A stretch of 64,000 bases of DNA, taken from PHBD01 sp964578535 (GTDB lineage: Bacteria > Desulfobacterota > Syntrophia > Syntrophales > PHBD01). The DNA lies in the NCBI GenBank assembly GCA_964578535.1, contig CAZODI010000010.1, positions 28,624-92,623 on the forward strand, given 5' to 3'. Made by a program: the position numbers and the translations under genes. Every line of letters starts with the position of its first letter. Positions within the stretch are counted from its first letter, which is position 1. The notes beneath the pieces were generated by a model. The model saw nothing but the letters and a program-made list of their open reading frames with translations, made no database searches and was not told the origin of the DNA. Below, piece after piece: positions 1 through 9,335 of this stretch.

Positions 1-623
1 TCGAAGGCGATCTTCTTCAGCAGAATCCTGGCCGCCCCCCATTCGCCTTTCCGATAGGTATCGAGGGCGATTCGAATCGGATCTTCCGGCGGCCTTTCCT
101 CGGTCAGGTCGAGACGACGTAATACGGCCTGGGCCAGTTCATTGGTTTTGTCTTTTTTCAGAACGGTTTCCGCGGCCTGCTTTGCCCCCGTCCTGTCCCC
201 CGTCTGCTCCAGCGCCATGGCGAGACCGGCCATGCAGTCCATGTTCATCTTGCCCTGTTCAAGACCCTTTTTGAAAGAGACCGTTGCATCCGCGGGAAGG
301 CCCCGGCGGAGATGCACATACCCGAGACCGCAGTGGGCATCCGACTGCTTCTCCCGGAGTCCAATGCTGCGACGAAAGGCCTTTTCCGCACCGTCGGGAT
401 CGTTCAGACGAAGGTAGGCCCAACCCTGGATAGACGAAAGCCCCGCATCTTTCATTGCTTTCGGCGTCGACAGGAGGGTCACCGCCTGCTCCGGTTTCCC
501 TTGTCTCATCAGGTTCAAAGCCCGGTCCGCCGGGCTTTCCGCGGAATGCGCCAGAGGTGCGGCTGGAAGAAGAAGGAAGATTGAAATCACGACCAGTGAA
601 ACCAGACGCAGAAACCCATTCAT
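1..623 (-). CDS. Secreted TPR-repeat protein, C-terminus beyond window
   Basis: Reading leftwards from 623 the frame stays open to the window edge, giving at least 207 residues. The N-terminus (MNGFLRLVSLVVISIFLLL) is a typical Sec signal peptide ending near a PLAHSAES cleavage region, so the protein is periplasmic or envelope-bound. The mature part has TPR-like helix pairs, for example SSIQGWAYLRLNDPDGAEKA and DAHCGLGYVHLRRGLPADA. I chose the ATG at 623 because GGAG lies six bases upstream; in-frame ATGs up to 650 lack a ribosome site. It starts 31 bases after the polysaccharide deacetylase stop, so the two are probably co-transcribed and it may be a scaffold for the polysaccharide machinery. 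The exact function is unknown. Confidence 0.8.
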   Translation of the reverse strand, partial: MNGFLRLVSLVVISIFLLLPAAPLAHSAESPADRALNLMRQGKPEQAVTLLSTPKAMKDAGLSSIQGWAYLRLNDPDGAEKAFRRSIGLREKQSDAHCGLGYVHLRRGLPADATVSFKKGLEQGKMNMDCMAGLAMALEQTGDRTGAKQAAETVLKKDKTNELAQAVLRRLDLTEERPPEDPIRIALDTYRKGEWGAARILLKKIAF

Positions 624-654
624 TCTTGTCTCCATCATATTGGTTTTCATAAGC

Positions 655-1575
655 TTATTTGCGTGTCGGGTAACCGGATGCCGCATCTTTCGCGGCCGGA
701 ACCGATCCGGCCATCGGGGACACGTCCCCGAAGTTGGTCGTTAGAAGCCGCCCGAACTGTTCTACAGAAAACTGTCCGTAAACAGGGTACCTGCGGATTT
801 TCATGGGGTCCATGCCGGGCATGTTCACACCCTGGTCCGTGGTCACCGTCGTGATGTATCCGGAGTCCCGGGCAATAGCGAGCAGTTCTGTATTGTACCA
901 TCCGCTGGGCCAGGAGTAATGAACAATCGGTCGCTGGAGTTTATCTTCCATGCTCTTTTTTGCTCCTGTGATCTCGGCCACCACATCGGACCGCGAACGG
1001 TTCGGAGTCTTCCCGGAAAGCCATGAAATGAGATGGTTTCCTGGTATCCAGGGATGTGTATGTGAATGGCAGCCAACATCAAAATTTCTATCGGCCAGGA
1101 TCTCCGAAAATTCCTCCCAGGTCAGGAAGGCGGGATAGGCGCCGTCAATGTACTCCAGAACGATAAAAAAGGTAGCCTTGAAGTTGTACTTTTTCATGAT
1201 CGGGATAGCATTCTTCACGCTCTTCCAGCCATCGTCGAACGTGAGAACGACCGATTTCTCGGGAAGGGATATTTTTCTATCCATATATGCTTTCAGATCA
1301 TAGAGATCGACGGTCGTGTAACCGTTATCCTTTAAATATTTCATCTGCTCTTCAAAGCGCGCCACACGAACCAGCGTATGGTCCGGCGGCTCTTCCGGAT
1401 TGTCTGAAACCTTATGATACATCAGGACCGTAACATGTGCGGGCGTAACGGTCATCCCCGCCGGTCGAGCGGTATCTGCACACCAGCCCTGCGATAGGAG
1501 TAGCAGAAAGAAGGCTGCAGAAAAAAAAGAGAGCATCCTCCTTTTCCAGTTGCAATCCTTTGAATTCTTGTTCAT
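655..1575 (-). CDS. Secreted polysaccharide deacetylase (NodB/PgaB-type)
   Basis: This is a 306-residue carbohydrate esterase family 4 deacetylase. It shows the NodB signature: VVLTFDDGW carries the catalytic and metal-binding aspartates and CHSHTHP the two metal-binding histidines. A hydrophobic N-terminus (LSFFSAAFFLLLLSQGWC) predicts export; the cysteine there could be a lipobox, although the fit is weak. The frame is open up to 1701, but the ATG at 1575 has GAGGG five bases upstream and sits directly before the signal peptide. Known relatives remove N-acetyl groups from poly-GlcNAc or similar polymers. Unlike E. coli PgaB it lacks a C-terminal glycoside hydrolase domain. It is divergent from the HEAT/glycosyltransferase/outer-membrane genes, which supports a shared exopolysaccharide role. 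Confidence 0.88.
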   Translation of the reverse strand: MNKNSKDCNWKRRMLSFFSAAFFLLLLSQGWCADTARPAGMTVTPAHVTVLMYHKVSDNPEEPPDHTLVRVARFEEQMKYLKDNGYTTVDLYDLKAYMDRKISLPEKSVVLTFDDGWKSVKNAIPIMKKYNFKATFFIVLEYIDGAYPAFLTWEEFSEILADRNFDVGCHSHTHPWIPGNHLISWLSGKTPNRSRSDVVAEITGAKKSMEDKLQRPIVHYSWPSGWYNTELLAIARDSGYITTVTTDQGVNMPGMDPMKIRRYPVYGQFSVEQFGRLLTTNFGDVSPMAGSVPAAKDAASGYPTRK

Positions 1576-1789
1576 ATTATCCCTCAATCTATCGAGATTA
1601 TTCTGCGAACGGAAACCGACTCGTCGGGTGTGATTACCATTCGAAACCCGTTTTGTCGAGACGAATTGTTTTCCAAGGCCTGAAGAGCAATCAACTATCA
1701 ATAGATACCGAGGGTCCCTTTCACCTAGGGAGGCTAATATTTTCAGAATATACCGAAAGATATAGGCCCTTTTTTATTTTTAAAACAAT

Positions 1790-1818
1790 TCGACAAAAGA
1801 GATTTATAGATGTATAAA
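1790..1818 (+). promoter_or_regulatory. Predicted sigma70 promoter of the exopolysaccharide operon
   Basis: TCGACA at 1790-1795 and TATAAA at 1813-1818 are separated by exactly 17 bases, giving five of six matches to each consensus box. The expected start of transcription is near 1825, about 28 bases before the HEAT-repeat gene. It lies in the 277-base A+T-rich stretch between the divergent deacetylase and HEAT-repeat genes. No equally good promoter was seen on the minus strand there. Confidence 0.6.
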
Positions 1819-1852
1819 CCACTCGCAAAATTACAGAGAGGCGGAAGATGAA

Positions 1853-3118
1853 ATGGGTGATTTGCGGCTGATCCTGATCGTCTCTATCTTGTCGGTCTTT
1901 TCGTTCATTCTTGGTTTCATTATCGCTTCGGTATTCCGAAGGATCAGGAATGAACGCCGTTATTCCACAATTGACCAACTCAGAGACAAGTTCCGAACCA
2001 AACTCATGGAGATCGATTCCATCACGGCGATAGATAGATTCTCTGTCAGCCAGTGGCAATCGGCCGTTCGCAAGGGTTCTGTCGAATGGGTTGCTCTTGA
2101 GGACGTTATTTTCGAATTTGCCGAAAGAAAAGGCCAGAAAGCCTTTGCCAGGCGCCTGTTTAGCGCTCTCGGCTACACCAAGCATTACCAGTCTCTGCTT
2201 TCGGCCCGTTCCGCCATCGATTTGTCGATGGCGGCCGATAAACTGGGGCGGATCGGTGACCCATCCTCTCTGGAGCCCCTCAGCAAGCTTCTGGATCATC
2301 CAAAATCGGAAGTATCCACCGTAGCCTTCCGGGCCCTCTGCCGAATCGGGAAGCGGGACGCTCTTCATCGTTTGCTGAATGCCCTGCCCAAACTGATGAA
2401 GAATGAAAACGTATCTTCAAAGACCATTCAAACATCCCTTCTCCTTTTTGAACCGTGGGCCAGTGCAACGATTATTGAATATGCAGGAAAAACTTCCGAC
2501 CCGAAGATTCTCGCCCTGCTCGTTGAGACGCTGATCGGCTTCCCTCTGCACCAAGAGATGTTTGATCTGGCTGTTACTCTTGTTTCCCACTCGGATCCGG
2601 AGGTTCGGGGAAAAGCGCTTCGTCTCCTGGGTCGGGAAGATAATGTTTCATATTCCTGCGATCCCGCTGTGTTCAAGCCTCTCACCTCGGATCCGGTGTG
2701 GTTTGTCCGACTGCAGGCCGCGAAGACCATCGGCAGGATAAAATGCGATCATTACATGGAGATGCTGAAGAAATTCGCGCTTGACGAAAAGTGGCAGGTG
2801 AGGGACGCCGCCGCATTTGCGCTATCCGAAATGGGTGAAGCATCCATCGATTCGTTCCGCGAACTCATGGAAACTCCGGATCGATATGCAAAGGAAAGCA
2901 TCTGCGAAGAGATTCAGCGAAGCGGTTATGTCTTGGGGCTCATCGATTACCTGGGAGACCGCGAAAGCGACAGAAAAACAAAATCAAAGCGGATTCTCCA
3001 GTTAATGCATCAACTCGGCTTTTCTTCGCCACTTCGCGATGCCCTGGAATCGGCTTCCAGTTCTCCCCAAATTCGAACTGAAATTCAAAGTATCCTGAAT
3101 GCTGGCGGTGCCCAATGA
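1853..3118 (+). CDS. Membrane-anchored HEAT-repeat protein
   Basis: This 421-residue protein has one N-terminal membrane segment (residues about 5-27, LILIVSILSVFSFILGFIIA) followed by a basic stop-transfer and a long soluble region. The soluble part contains HEAT/PBS-lyase-type repeats of paired helices, for example KLGRIGDPSSLEPLSKLL, EVRGKALRLLG and KWQVRDAAAFALSEMG. Such repeats are protein-interaction scaffolds with no catalytic function. The stop overlaps the start of the next gene, a glycosyltransferase, by four bases (ATGA), so the two are translationally coupled and probably interact. I infer a cytoplasmic or inner-membrane scaffold that partners the polymer synthase; no catalytic residues are apparent. 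Confidence 0.85.
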   Translation: MGDLRLILIVSILSVFSFILGFIIASVFRRIRNERRYSTIDQLRDKFRTKLMEIDSITAIDRFSVSQWQSAVRKGSVEWVALEDVIFEFAERKGQKAFARRLFSALGYTKHYQSLLSARSAIDLSMAADKLGRIGDPSSLEPLSKLLDHPKSEVSTVAFRALCRIGKRDALHRLLNALPKLMKNENVSSKTIQTSLLLFEPWASATIIEYAGKTSDPKILALLVETLIGFPLHQEMFDLAVTLVSHSDPEVRGKALRLLGREDNVSYSCDPAVFKPLTSDPVWFVRLQAAKTIGRIKCDHYMEMLKKFALDEKWQVRDAAAFALSEMGEASIDSFRELMETPDRYAKESICEEIQRSGYVLGLIDYLGDRESDRKTKSKRILQLMHQLGFSSPLRDALESASSSPQIRTEIQSILNAGGAQ

Positions 3119-4551
3119 ACGAGATCCTTCAAACCATCGTAATCGGCTTCAACTACTTCATCGGTTTCTACTTCGGCCTGGTCAATGCGGTGTATTCCGT
3201 CCTCCTGGCCATTGCCTTGATCGTCATTCTCCGACATATCCGGAGGATCCGGTACGCACCTTTCCGGGACCTGGAAAACCGCTCGGAAATGCCTCCTGTA
3301 GCAGTCCTGATCCCAGCCCGGAACGAGCGCAGCGTCATCATCCGGACCATTGAATCCGTGCGGGGACTCCTTTATCCATGGACAGAGATCGTCGTCATCA
3401 ACGACGGTTCCACGGACGATACGCTGCAGCTATTAATCAAGCATTACAACCTGCGAAGAATCGATCCTCTATACAGGGATATCATCAAAACGAGGCCGGT
3501 CAGGGGATTCTACTACACGAGCGAAATTCCCAATCTGATTGTCGTGGACAAGGAAAACGGTGGCAAATCGGATGCCCTCAACTGTGGAATCAATGTCTGC
3601 AAAAGCCCATATATATGTACGCTCGATGCGGACTCTGTATTCGAACCGGAATCCCTAATCCGGCTGGTAACTCCGCTCATCCAGAGTACGGTTCCCGTTA
3701 TCGCGTCGGGCGGCGTCGTTCGCGTGCTCAACGGTGTGAAGAGAGAGAATGGGGTCATGAAGCAGATTGAGCTCCCGCGACACAATTCTCTCGCCATCTT
3801 TCAGATTGTCGAATATTTGCGAAGCTTCCTCTTCGGTCGGGTCGGTCTGGATGCACTGAACTGCAACCTGATCCTCTCGGGAGCCTTCTCCATGTTTCAG
3901 AAGGCGGCCGTTATCACGGTAGGCGGTTTCAAACAGGGGAACGTGACGGAGGACATGGAGCTTGTTGTGCGCCTGCACAAGCATTACAGCCTCAAGGGTG
4001 ATCCCTATGTGATCCGTTTCGTTTCCGATCCGATCTGCTGGACGGAGGTTCCAGAAACCCTGAAGATGCTTGGCAGGCAGCGACGCAGATGGCATCTGGG
4101 AATGATCCAGAGCATCTGGGAACACAAGACGACGATTTTCAATCCGAGATACGGCCGTCTGGGCATGTTCGCGATGCCGTACAACGTGTTTATCGAGATG
4201 GTCAGTCCCATCATTGAATTCCTTGGGTACATCATCGTCATCATTTCCTACATTCTGGGAATGATCGATTACGATTTCTTCATGCTGTTCCTCTTCCTTG
4301 CCATCGGGTACGGCATCTTTCTGTCCACAACCGGCATCTTCCTCGAAGAGTTGACATACCGGCGCTATCCGAAATGGACCGACCTCTTCATTATGCTTGC
4401 ATATGGTGCACTGGAGAATTTTGGTTATCGACAGATCAACTCCTTCTGGAGATTCTCTGCATTCTTCCAGTTCCTCTTCGGGCGCGGTCAGTGGGAAACG
4501 GTGCGCCACAAGGGTGAAAAGAAACAGGTTGCAACGACGCCTGCGGCATGA
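3115..4551 (+). CDS. Processive family 2 glycosyltransferase (PgaC/BcsA-like)
   Basis: This 478-residue inner-membrane synthase has a membrane segment near residues 20-40, a cytoplasmic GT-A domain and several C-terminal membrane segments (about 352-470). The family 2 motifs are complete: DGS at 97-99, DAD at 171-173, TED at 278-280 as catalytic base, and RQRRRW at 321-326, the mark of processive enzymes such as PgaC, hyaluronan and cellulose synthases. It would polymerise a sugar from a nucleotide-sugar donor and export the chain; the sugar cannot be read from the sequence. No c-di-GMP-binding PilZ domain is present. Neighbours (deacetylase, HEAT scaffold, TPR/barrel porin) point to a PGA-like system. 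Confidence 0.9.
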   Translation: MNEILQTIVIGFNYFIGFYFGLVNAVYSVLLAIALIVILRHIRRIRYAPFRDLENRSEMPPVAVLIPARNERSVIIRTIESVRGLLYPWTEIVVINDGSTDDTLQLLIKHYNLRRIDPLYRDIIKTRPVRGFYYTSEIPNLIVVDKENGGKSDALNCGINVCKSPYICTLDADSVFEPESLIRLVTPLIQSTVPVIASGGVVRVLNGVKRENGVMKQIELPRHNSLAIFQIVEYLRSFLFGRVGLDALNCNLILSGAFSMFQKAAVITVGGFKQGNVTEDMELVVRLHKHYSLKGDPYVIRFVSDPICWTEVPETLKMLGRQRRRWHLGMIQSIWEHKTTIFNPRYGRLGMFAMPYNVFIEMVSPIIEFLGYIIVIISYILGMIDYDFFMLFLFLAIGYGIFLSTTGIFLEELTYRRYPKWTDLFIMLAYGALENFGYRQINSFWRFSAFFQFLFGRGQWETVRHKGEKKQVATTPAA

Positions 4552-4624
4552 TTGGCAAACCGATTAATACGGATGATCTTCAATCGTATCATAAGGTTAT
4601 AAATAACTTCTTAAGGAGAAGCGA

Positions 4625-6796
4625 ATGAAGAGAGTTTCTTTGTTTCTGCTTGTGGCTTTTTTTTGTTGCCTGACAACCGCCTTTGCAGCCGACGAAGCTG
4701 ATTTCAACAAACGCCTTGCCGGTGCGAAAGACAATGTTGAGAGGGCAACTATATTAAAGGAACTAGGAGATACATACACCGCGGAGGGACAGCACGAAAA
4801 GGCCGCGGATGTTTATCTAAAGGCATTGCCTGACCTTCGGGACCGGCTGCCGGAAGATCAACTGACGGACATTGCCATCGGTCTTTCCTGGGGAGGAAAG
4901 CTGGATGCCTCTGTCGCGGAATTGCGCTCCATCCTGAAAAGAAATCCGAAAAACGCGAAGGCAAGAAACCACTTGGCCAAGGTCATGCTCTGGACCGGAA
5001 AGCACGATGAAGCCCTGGCGGAAGTCAATACAGTTCTGGCTGCGCAGGCGGACGACCCCGACGCCCTGCTGGTGAAGGCGGATGTTCTGCGGATCAAGGA
5101 CGAGCTGGATGCGTCCATCCAGATGTATAACAAGCTGCTGAAGGGGGGCGAGAATTACGATGCCGGCATCGGACTGGCCTGGGCATACTTTCAGAAGGGG
5201 GATGTCGCCGCCGCGCAAAACATGATCCCTACGGCGAAACCTTCCTATCCCTATCAGGAGCAGGAACTGAAGAATCTGAAGGCGGAGATTCAAAAAGTTC
5301 TGGATACCAGAAAAGCCGCTGTTGAGGCCGTGGGACCGGAGGCCGATAAGCTGAAAACGGAAGGGGACGTCCTCGCGGAAGGCGAGAAATATCCTGCTGC
5401 GGCAGAAAAATACGCAAAGGCGCTGGAGCTCTCCCGCGGCTTCCCGGTCGCGTCCCGGATGGAGATGGCGACAGTTATGGCCTGGGCGGGAATGCACAAG
5501 AGATCCGCACAGGAACTGAAGGATATCATTGAAAAGGACCCGTCCAACATGGGGGCCCGCGTCCAGTTGGCCCAGGTGCTGCTCTGGCAGGGCGAATTCG
5601 ATGCTTCCATCCGACAGGCCGATGTCGTTCTGGCAAAGGATCCCCAAAACCGTGACGCGAACCTGTCCAAGGCGAATGCCCTCCGGTCGAAAGGGTTCTT
5701 CCGCAAGGCGGACCAGTTGTACAAAACCCTTCTGGCAAAATCGGATGACTTTGATGTCCGCGCCGGCCAGACTTACGGATTCCTTGCCAGTGGGAACAAG
5801 ACCGCTACCGATGATAGCTTGGCACGCATGAAGCCCCGAAACGCCGCGGAACAAAAAGAGCTTTCCGATATGCGCGTTGAACGCGACTGGACAATGCGCC
5901 CCAGGCTCTATGCCGGAACCAATTTTTATTATGACAACGATGACAATCGAGTGACGACCCTGTACGGAGGAACCCAGTTCTGGCTGGCCAACTTCAGAAC
6001 GAACATCGATTATTCCCGTTTGAGACTGCAGGGTGAGACCACCGGGATCACGGACGCAGGAGATGCCTTCCCCATGAATACAGGCAAGGAGACGGATTTT
6101 GTCCAACTATCTACCTATGCGAGGATGCCCTGGTACGGTGGACTCGGGGGAGGAGTCGGACTGTCGGACGGCAAGTTTTTTACCTGGCACGGGAAAGCGG
6201 ATATTGACGTACTCTGGGGGTCTGTTGGAGCCTACGTGGCAAATGAGACTTACAATTATCTGGTGTCGCTCGCGGATAACAACATCAGGGCCATGACCTA
6301 TCAGGGGTGGATCAACCAGCGCCCCACGGACCGTATCACCGTGTTGGGCACCTACACCCATCGCGAATATTCCGACAGCAACGGTTCCGACGACATCCAG
6401 GCGAGCATCGCCTATACCCTCCTGAGAACACCTTTTGTTTCAGTAGGTTACCAGTTTCGCCACATGGATTTCCGTCGTCAGAGTGGAGGCGGCTACTTTG
6501 ATCCGGACGACTACAGGGCCCATTCCATGTTTGTGACCTTCGGTTACTACGAAATGCCGTTTTACATGAGTGTCACCCCTTATGTCGGCTATCAGGATTT
6601 TACGCGCAACGATCAACATGAGCACGGCATTTTCGGTGGTGTGAGCGGCCTGATCGGGTATCGATTCGGCAACCGGATGGCCGTCGAGGCGACCGGTGAG
6701 TGGGGCAACTCTCCCGCCGGCGGCGGTTCATCGGCCACAGCCGGAACCGGCTGGTACTATTACGTGGCCGGTTTGAGGATCATTTTTGTCCTCTAA
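4625..6796 (+). CDS. PgaA-like outer-membrane protein: TPR domain plus beta-barrel
   Basis: This 723-residue protein starts with a clear signal peptide (MKRVSLFLLVAFFCC, cleaved near TAFAADEA). Residues about 45-415 are TPR helices and about 423-723 consist of alternating amphipathic strands rich in Tyr, Gly and Trp, as in outer-membrane barrels. This order, TPR then barrel, matches PgaA/AlgK-AlgE-type exporters, where the TPR part gathers periplasmic deacetylase and the barrel exports polymer. The TPR region is an internal duplication: residues about 85-193 resemble about 283-391 (see findings). AAGGAG precedes the ATG. It lies 73 bases after the synthase gene. The last residue is Leu rather than the usual terminal Phe, so the exact barrel end is uncertain. 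Confidence 0.85.
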   Translation: MKRVSLFLLVAFFCCLTTAFAADEADFNKRLAGAKDNVERATILKELGDTYTAEGQHEKAADVYLKALPDLRDRLPEDQLTDIAIGLSWGGKLDASVAELRSILKRNPKNAKARNHLAKVMLWTGKHDEALAEVNTVLAAQADDPDALLVKADVLRIKDELDASIQMYNKLLKGGENYDAGIGLAWAYFQKGDVAAAQNMIPTAKPSYPYQEQELKNLKAEIQKVLDTRKAAVEAVGPEADKLKTEGDVLAEGEKYPAAAEKYAKALELSRGFPVASRMEMATVMAWAGMHKRSAQELKDIIEKDPSNMGARVQLAQVLLWQGEFDASIRQADVVLAKDPQNRDANLSKANALRSKGFFRKADQLYKTLLAKSDDFDVRAGQTYGFLASGNKTATDDSLARMKPRNAAEQKELSDMRVERDWTMRPRLYAGTNFYYDNDDNRVTTLYGGTQFWLANFRTNIDYSRLRLQGETTGITDAGDAFPMNTGKETDFVQLSTYARMPWYGGLGGGVGLSDGKFFTWHGKADIDVLWGSVGAYVANETYNYLVSLADNNIRAMTYQGWINQRPTDRITVLGTYTHREYSDSNGSDDIQASIAYTLLRTPFVSVGYQFRHMDFRRQSGGGYFDPDDYRAHSMFVTFGYYEMPFYMSVTPYVGYQDFTRNDQHEHGIFGGVSGLIGYRFGNRMAVEATGEWGNSPAGGGSSATAGTGWYYYVAGLRIIFVL

Positions 6797-7811
6797 AGAT
6801 CGGAACAGGGAGCAACATTTAAAAATCGAATCCTGGGTTTACGCTCTCCAGGCAGAATTGGAACGCCTCGCATACCCCTTTCATCCCGGTGACAGCATCG
6901 GCATAAAGCTCCACTGGGGTGAAAGGGGAAATCGAAGTTATCTTCCCCCCGATTACGCAAAAGCAGTCATCAATTGGGTCCGGAACCATGGCGGACGTCC
7001 GTTCGTCTTCGATACGACGGTGCTTTATTCTGGAAGCCGCCGGAATGGGAAAGATTCTCTGGCTACCGCCTCCCGTCATGGTTTTTCAGAAGAATTCCTG
7101 GAGTGTCCCGTCCTGATCGCGGATGGTCTGGACGGACGGGATGTCGTTTCCATCACCGCCGGTTACCGCCATTTCGAGTCGGTTCAGGTGGCGAACGTAT
7201 TCGAACGGACGGCTGGTTTTGTCATTTTCTCGCACTTCAAGGGCCACCTGGCGTCGGGCTTTGGAGGCGCTATCAAGAACCTCTCCATGGGTTTTGCCTC
7301 CCGGGCACAAAAGCAGCGCATGCATGCCGATGTCTCCCCTGCGCTCGACGAATCACGATGCACACGATGCGGCGTGTGCGTTACGGTCTGCCCTGCCGGC
7401 GCCGCCTGCATGGAAGAGAACAGCTTTCCAACCTACGATCTGGATGCCTGCATCGGATGTGCACAGTGCATCGGAGCCTGCCCGGAAGTTGCCCTCAGGA
7501 TTCTCTGGGATACGGATGTGACCGTCTTTCAGGAAAAACTCGTGGAAACGGCGGCCTCCGTCTGGCAGATGATGAAGGGCAGGGCGCTCCTGATTAACGC
7601 ATTGCTCAATATAACCGTGGACTGTGATTGCCTTCCCGGGAAGAACCCGACCATCGCAGAGGATGCGGGATTTATCTCTGGTACTCATCCCGTGGAAATC
7701 GATGAAGATTCCCTCCGCATCATCGGAGCGGAGCCTTTCGATCGAGCCCATCCGGGAATTCCGTGGCGGAGGCAATTTTCCTACGCCCGGGAGATCGGTT
7801 TTTTACCCTGA
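6786..7811 (+). CDS. DUF362 domain protein with 2x[4Fe-4S] ferredoxin module
   Basis: This is a 341-residue cytoplasmic protein. Residues about 30-180 are the DUF362 region (HWGERGN, FSHFKGH, GGAIKNLSMGFASR). Two CxxCxxCxxxC clusters follow, Cys192/195/198/202 and Cys222/225/228/232, which would bind two [4Fe-4S] clusters. DUF362 ferredoxins are widespread in strict anaerobes; their reaction is unknown. The start is a TTG with GAGG seven bases upstream and overlaps the end of the preceding outer-membrane gene by 11 bases, so it may be co-translated with it although a link to polysaccharide is not obvious. A later start cannot be excluded. Confidence 0.85.
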   Translation: MSSKDRNREQHLKIESWVYALQAELERLAYPFHPGDSIGIKLHWGERGNRSYLPPDYAKAVINWVRNHGGRPFVFDTTVLYSGSRRNGKDSLATASRHGFSEEFLECPVLIADGLDGRDVVSITAGYRHFESVQVANVFERTAGFVIFSHFKGHLASGFGGAIKNLSMGFASRAQKQRMHADVSPALDESRCTRCGVCVTVCPAGAACMEENSFPTYDLDACIGCAQCIGACPEVALRILWDTDVTVFQEKLVETAASVWQMMKGRALLINALLNITVDCDCLPGKNPTIAEDAGFISGTHPVEIDEDSLRIIGAEPFDRAHPGIPWRRQFSYAREIGFLP

Positions 7812-7830
7812 CGGAGATGTTGACGATATC

Positions 7831-8409
7831 ATGAAACGGAATGAGCGGATTCACTCGAGAAATATCGCCATTGACTGTTATGAAACACCGGAAGGCAATC
7901 TTTTCGTGGAGGCATCCCTTACGGATGAGCGATACGTTCCTTTTTTCCTCTACACGGCGAATCGCATTCATGACCCCGGCGTCATTCACGGCATGGTTGC
8001 ACGAATGACCCTGAGTGTTCCGGATCTGACCATTCTGGATGCCGAAGCGGAGATGCCCCATGTTCCCATTGAAGAATGTACTGAGGTCCGGGATTCCATC
8101 CGCCGTCTCGTTGGCATGCGGATCCGGTCCGGTTTCACCAACGAAGTAAGGGAACTGCTGGGCAAGAGGGCTGGCTGCCAGCACTTGACCAATCTGATCA
8201 TGACCATGAGTTCCGGTGCCGTCCAGGGGCTTTGGACCATCATGAGCCGCCTGCGAGACGAAGAATCCGCTCTTCGACAGCACCTGGATCCAGAACTTCT
8301 CCTCGACAGCTGCTGGTTATGGAGGAGCGACGGCCCTCTGGCCGAACGGCTTCGCCAGACGCGGAAACAGGGAACAGGGGAAAAGGAAACGGCATCTGGA
8401 AAGCCGTGA
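7831..8409 (+). CDS. DUF2889 family protein
   Basis: This is a 192-residue soluble protein. The segment beginning MKRNERIHSRNIAIDCYET and running through GCQHLTNLIMTM matches my memory of the DUF2889 family, including the conserved Cys/His pair in AGCQHL near the middle. No signal or membrane segment is seen. The frame is open upstream to 7624, but that part lies inside the DUF362 gene in another frame, so I start at the first ATG after it; the ribosome site is poor (GGAG 14 bases upstream). The function of the family is unknown. The C-terminal tail is hydrophilic and probably disordered. Confidence 0.72.
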   Translation: MKRNERIHSRNIAIDCYETPEGNLFVEASLTDERYVPFFLYTANRIHDPGVIHGMVARMTLSVPDLTILDAEAEMPHVPIEECTEVRDSIRRLVGMRIRSGFTNEVRELLGKRAGCQHLTNLIMTMSSGAVQGLWTIMSRLRDEESALRQHLDPELLLDSCWLWRSDGPLAERLRQTRKQGTGEKETASGKP

Positions 8410-8467
8410 AGACCCCGTTTATAGACTGAGATCGAACATCCGTAATCATTTCAAGATTCTTCTACCC

Positions 8468-9166
8468 ATGCCCTCTCACTTTCTGATCACGATCGACGGA
8501 CCCGCGGGAGCGGGCAAGAGCACCGTGGCCAGGGAACTGGCACGCCGCCTGTCTTATCTCTACCTTGATACCGGTGCCCTCTATCGGGCCATGGCGCTCA
8601 AGGTGCAGCGAGAGGGAGTACTCGCGGCCGACGTCGAAACACTTGAGAAGTTGTGCAAACGAACAAGACTCGGTCTGCTCCACGGTGATGCCGGCATGCG
8701 GGTGCTGCTGGACGGAGAAGACGTAACTTCCTTGATCCGGGCAGAAGCGATCAGCATTCTGGCATCCACCATCTCGGCACAAACCCCGGTGAGGGAAACC
8801 CTGCTGTCCGTCCAGAGGCGGGTCGCCGAGCAGGGTTCTCTGGTGGCGGAGGGCCGGGACATGGGAACAGTGGTCTTCCCCGACGCAGACGTGAAGTTCT
8901 ATCTCGATGCCTCTCCTGAGGAGAGGGCGCTCCGCAGATACAGGGAACTGGAATCATCGGATAAAAGCTTGAATCTCGACTCGGTACAGAAGGATATCAG
9001 GAAAAGGGACCTTCAGGACCGTGGGCGATCTGTGGCGCCGCTCAGGATTGCCGATGATGCTCATGTGATCGATTGCTCTCTCCTGACTGCCGCAGAGGTC
9101 GTGGAGGAAATGCTTTACGTAATCGGCAGTAGAACAGGCAGTCCCCGATCTTGCCCCGGGGATTGA
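8468..9166 (+). CDS. cmk: Cytidylate kinase
   Basis: This 232-residue enzyme phosphorylates CMP and dCMP using ATP. The Walker A loop is GPAGAGKST close to the N-terminus (residues about 10-18), followed by LDTGALYRAMA, the conserved CMP-binding start, and EGRDMGTVVFPDADVKFYLDAS in the middle. RDLQDRGRSVAPL near the end is the conserved lid and nucleoside-binding segment. The length is normal for bacterial Cmk. No clear ribosome site precedes the ATG. The gene is upstream of rpsA, the same order as in E. coli and many proteobacteria, with a 169-base spacer here. Confidence 0.96.
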   Translation: MPSHFLITIDGPAGAGKSTVARELARRLSYLYLDTGALYRAMALKVQREGVLAADVETLEKLCKRTRLGLLHGDAGMRVLLDGEDVTSLIRAEAISILASTISAQTPVRETLLSVQRRVAEQGSLVAEGRDMGTVVFPDADVKFYLDASPEERALRRYRELESSDKSLNLDSVQKDIRKRDLQDRGRSVAPLRIADDAHVIDCSLLTAAEVVEEMLYVIGSRTGSPRSCPGD

Positions 9167-9335
9167 ACATCAACCCGCCCCGGATCCGTGCCACACCGGT
9201 CAATCGGTGGAACGGAACAGTGCAGTCCTCTTTTTCGGATACGTTCCCTGCTTGAAATTACTTGATCTTTAAGGGTGCCTATGTTACGCGCCTAAATTCA
9301 TACGGGTTGAAAAATTTCAGGGGGTAATCAGGTTT

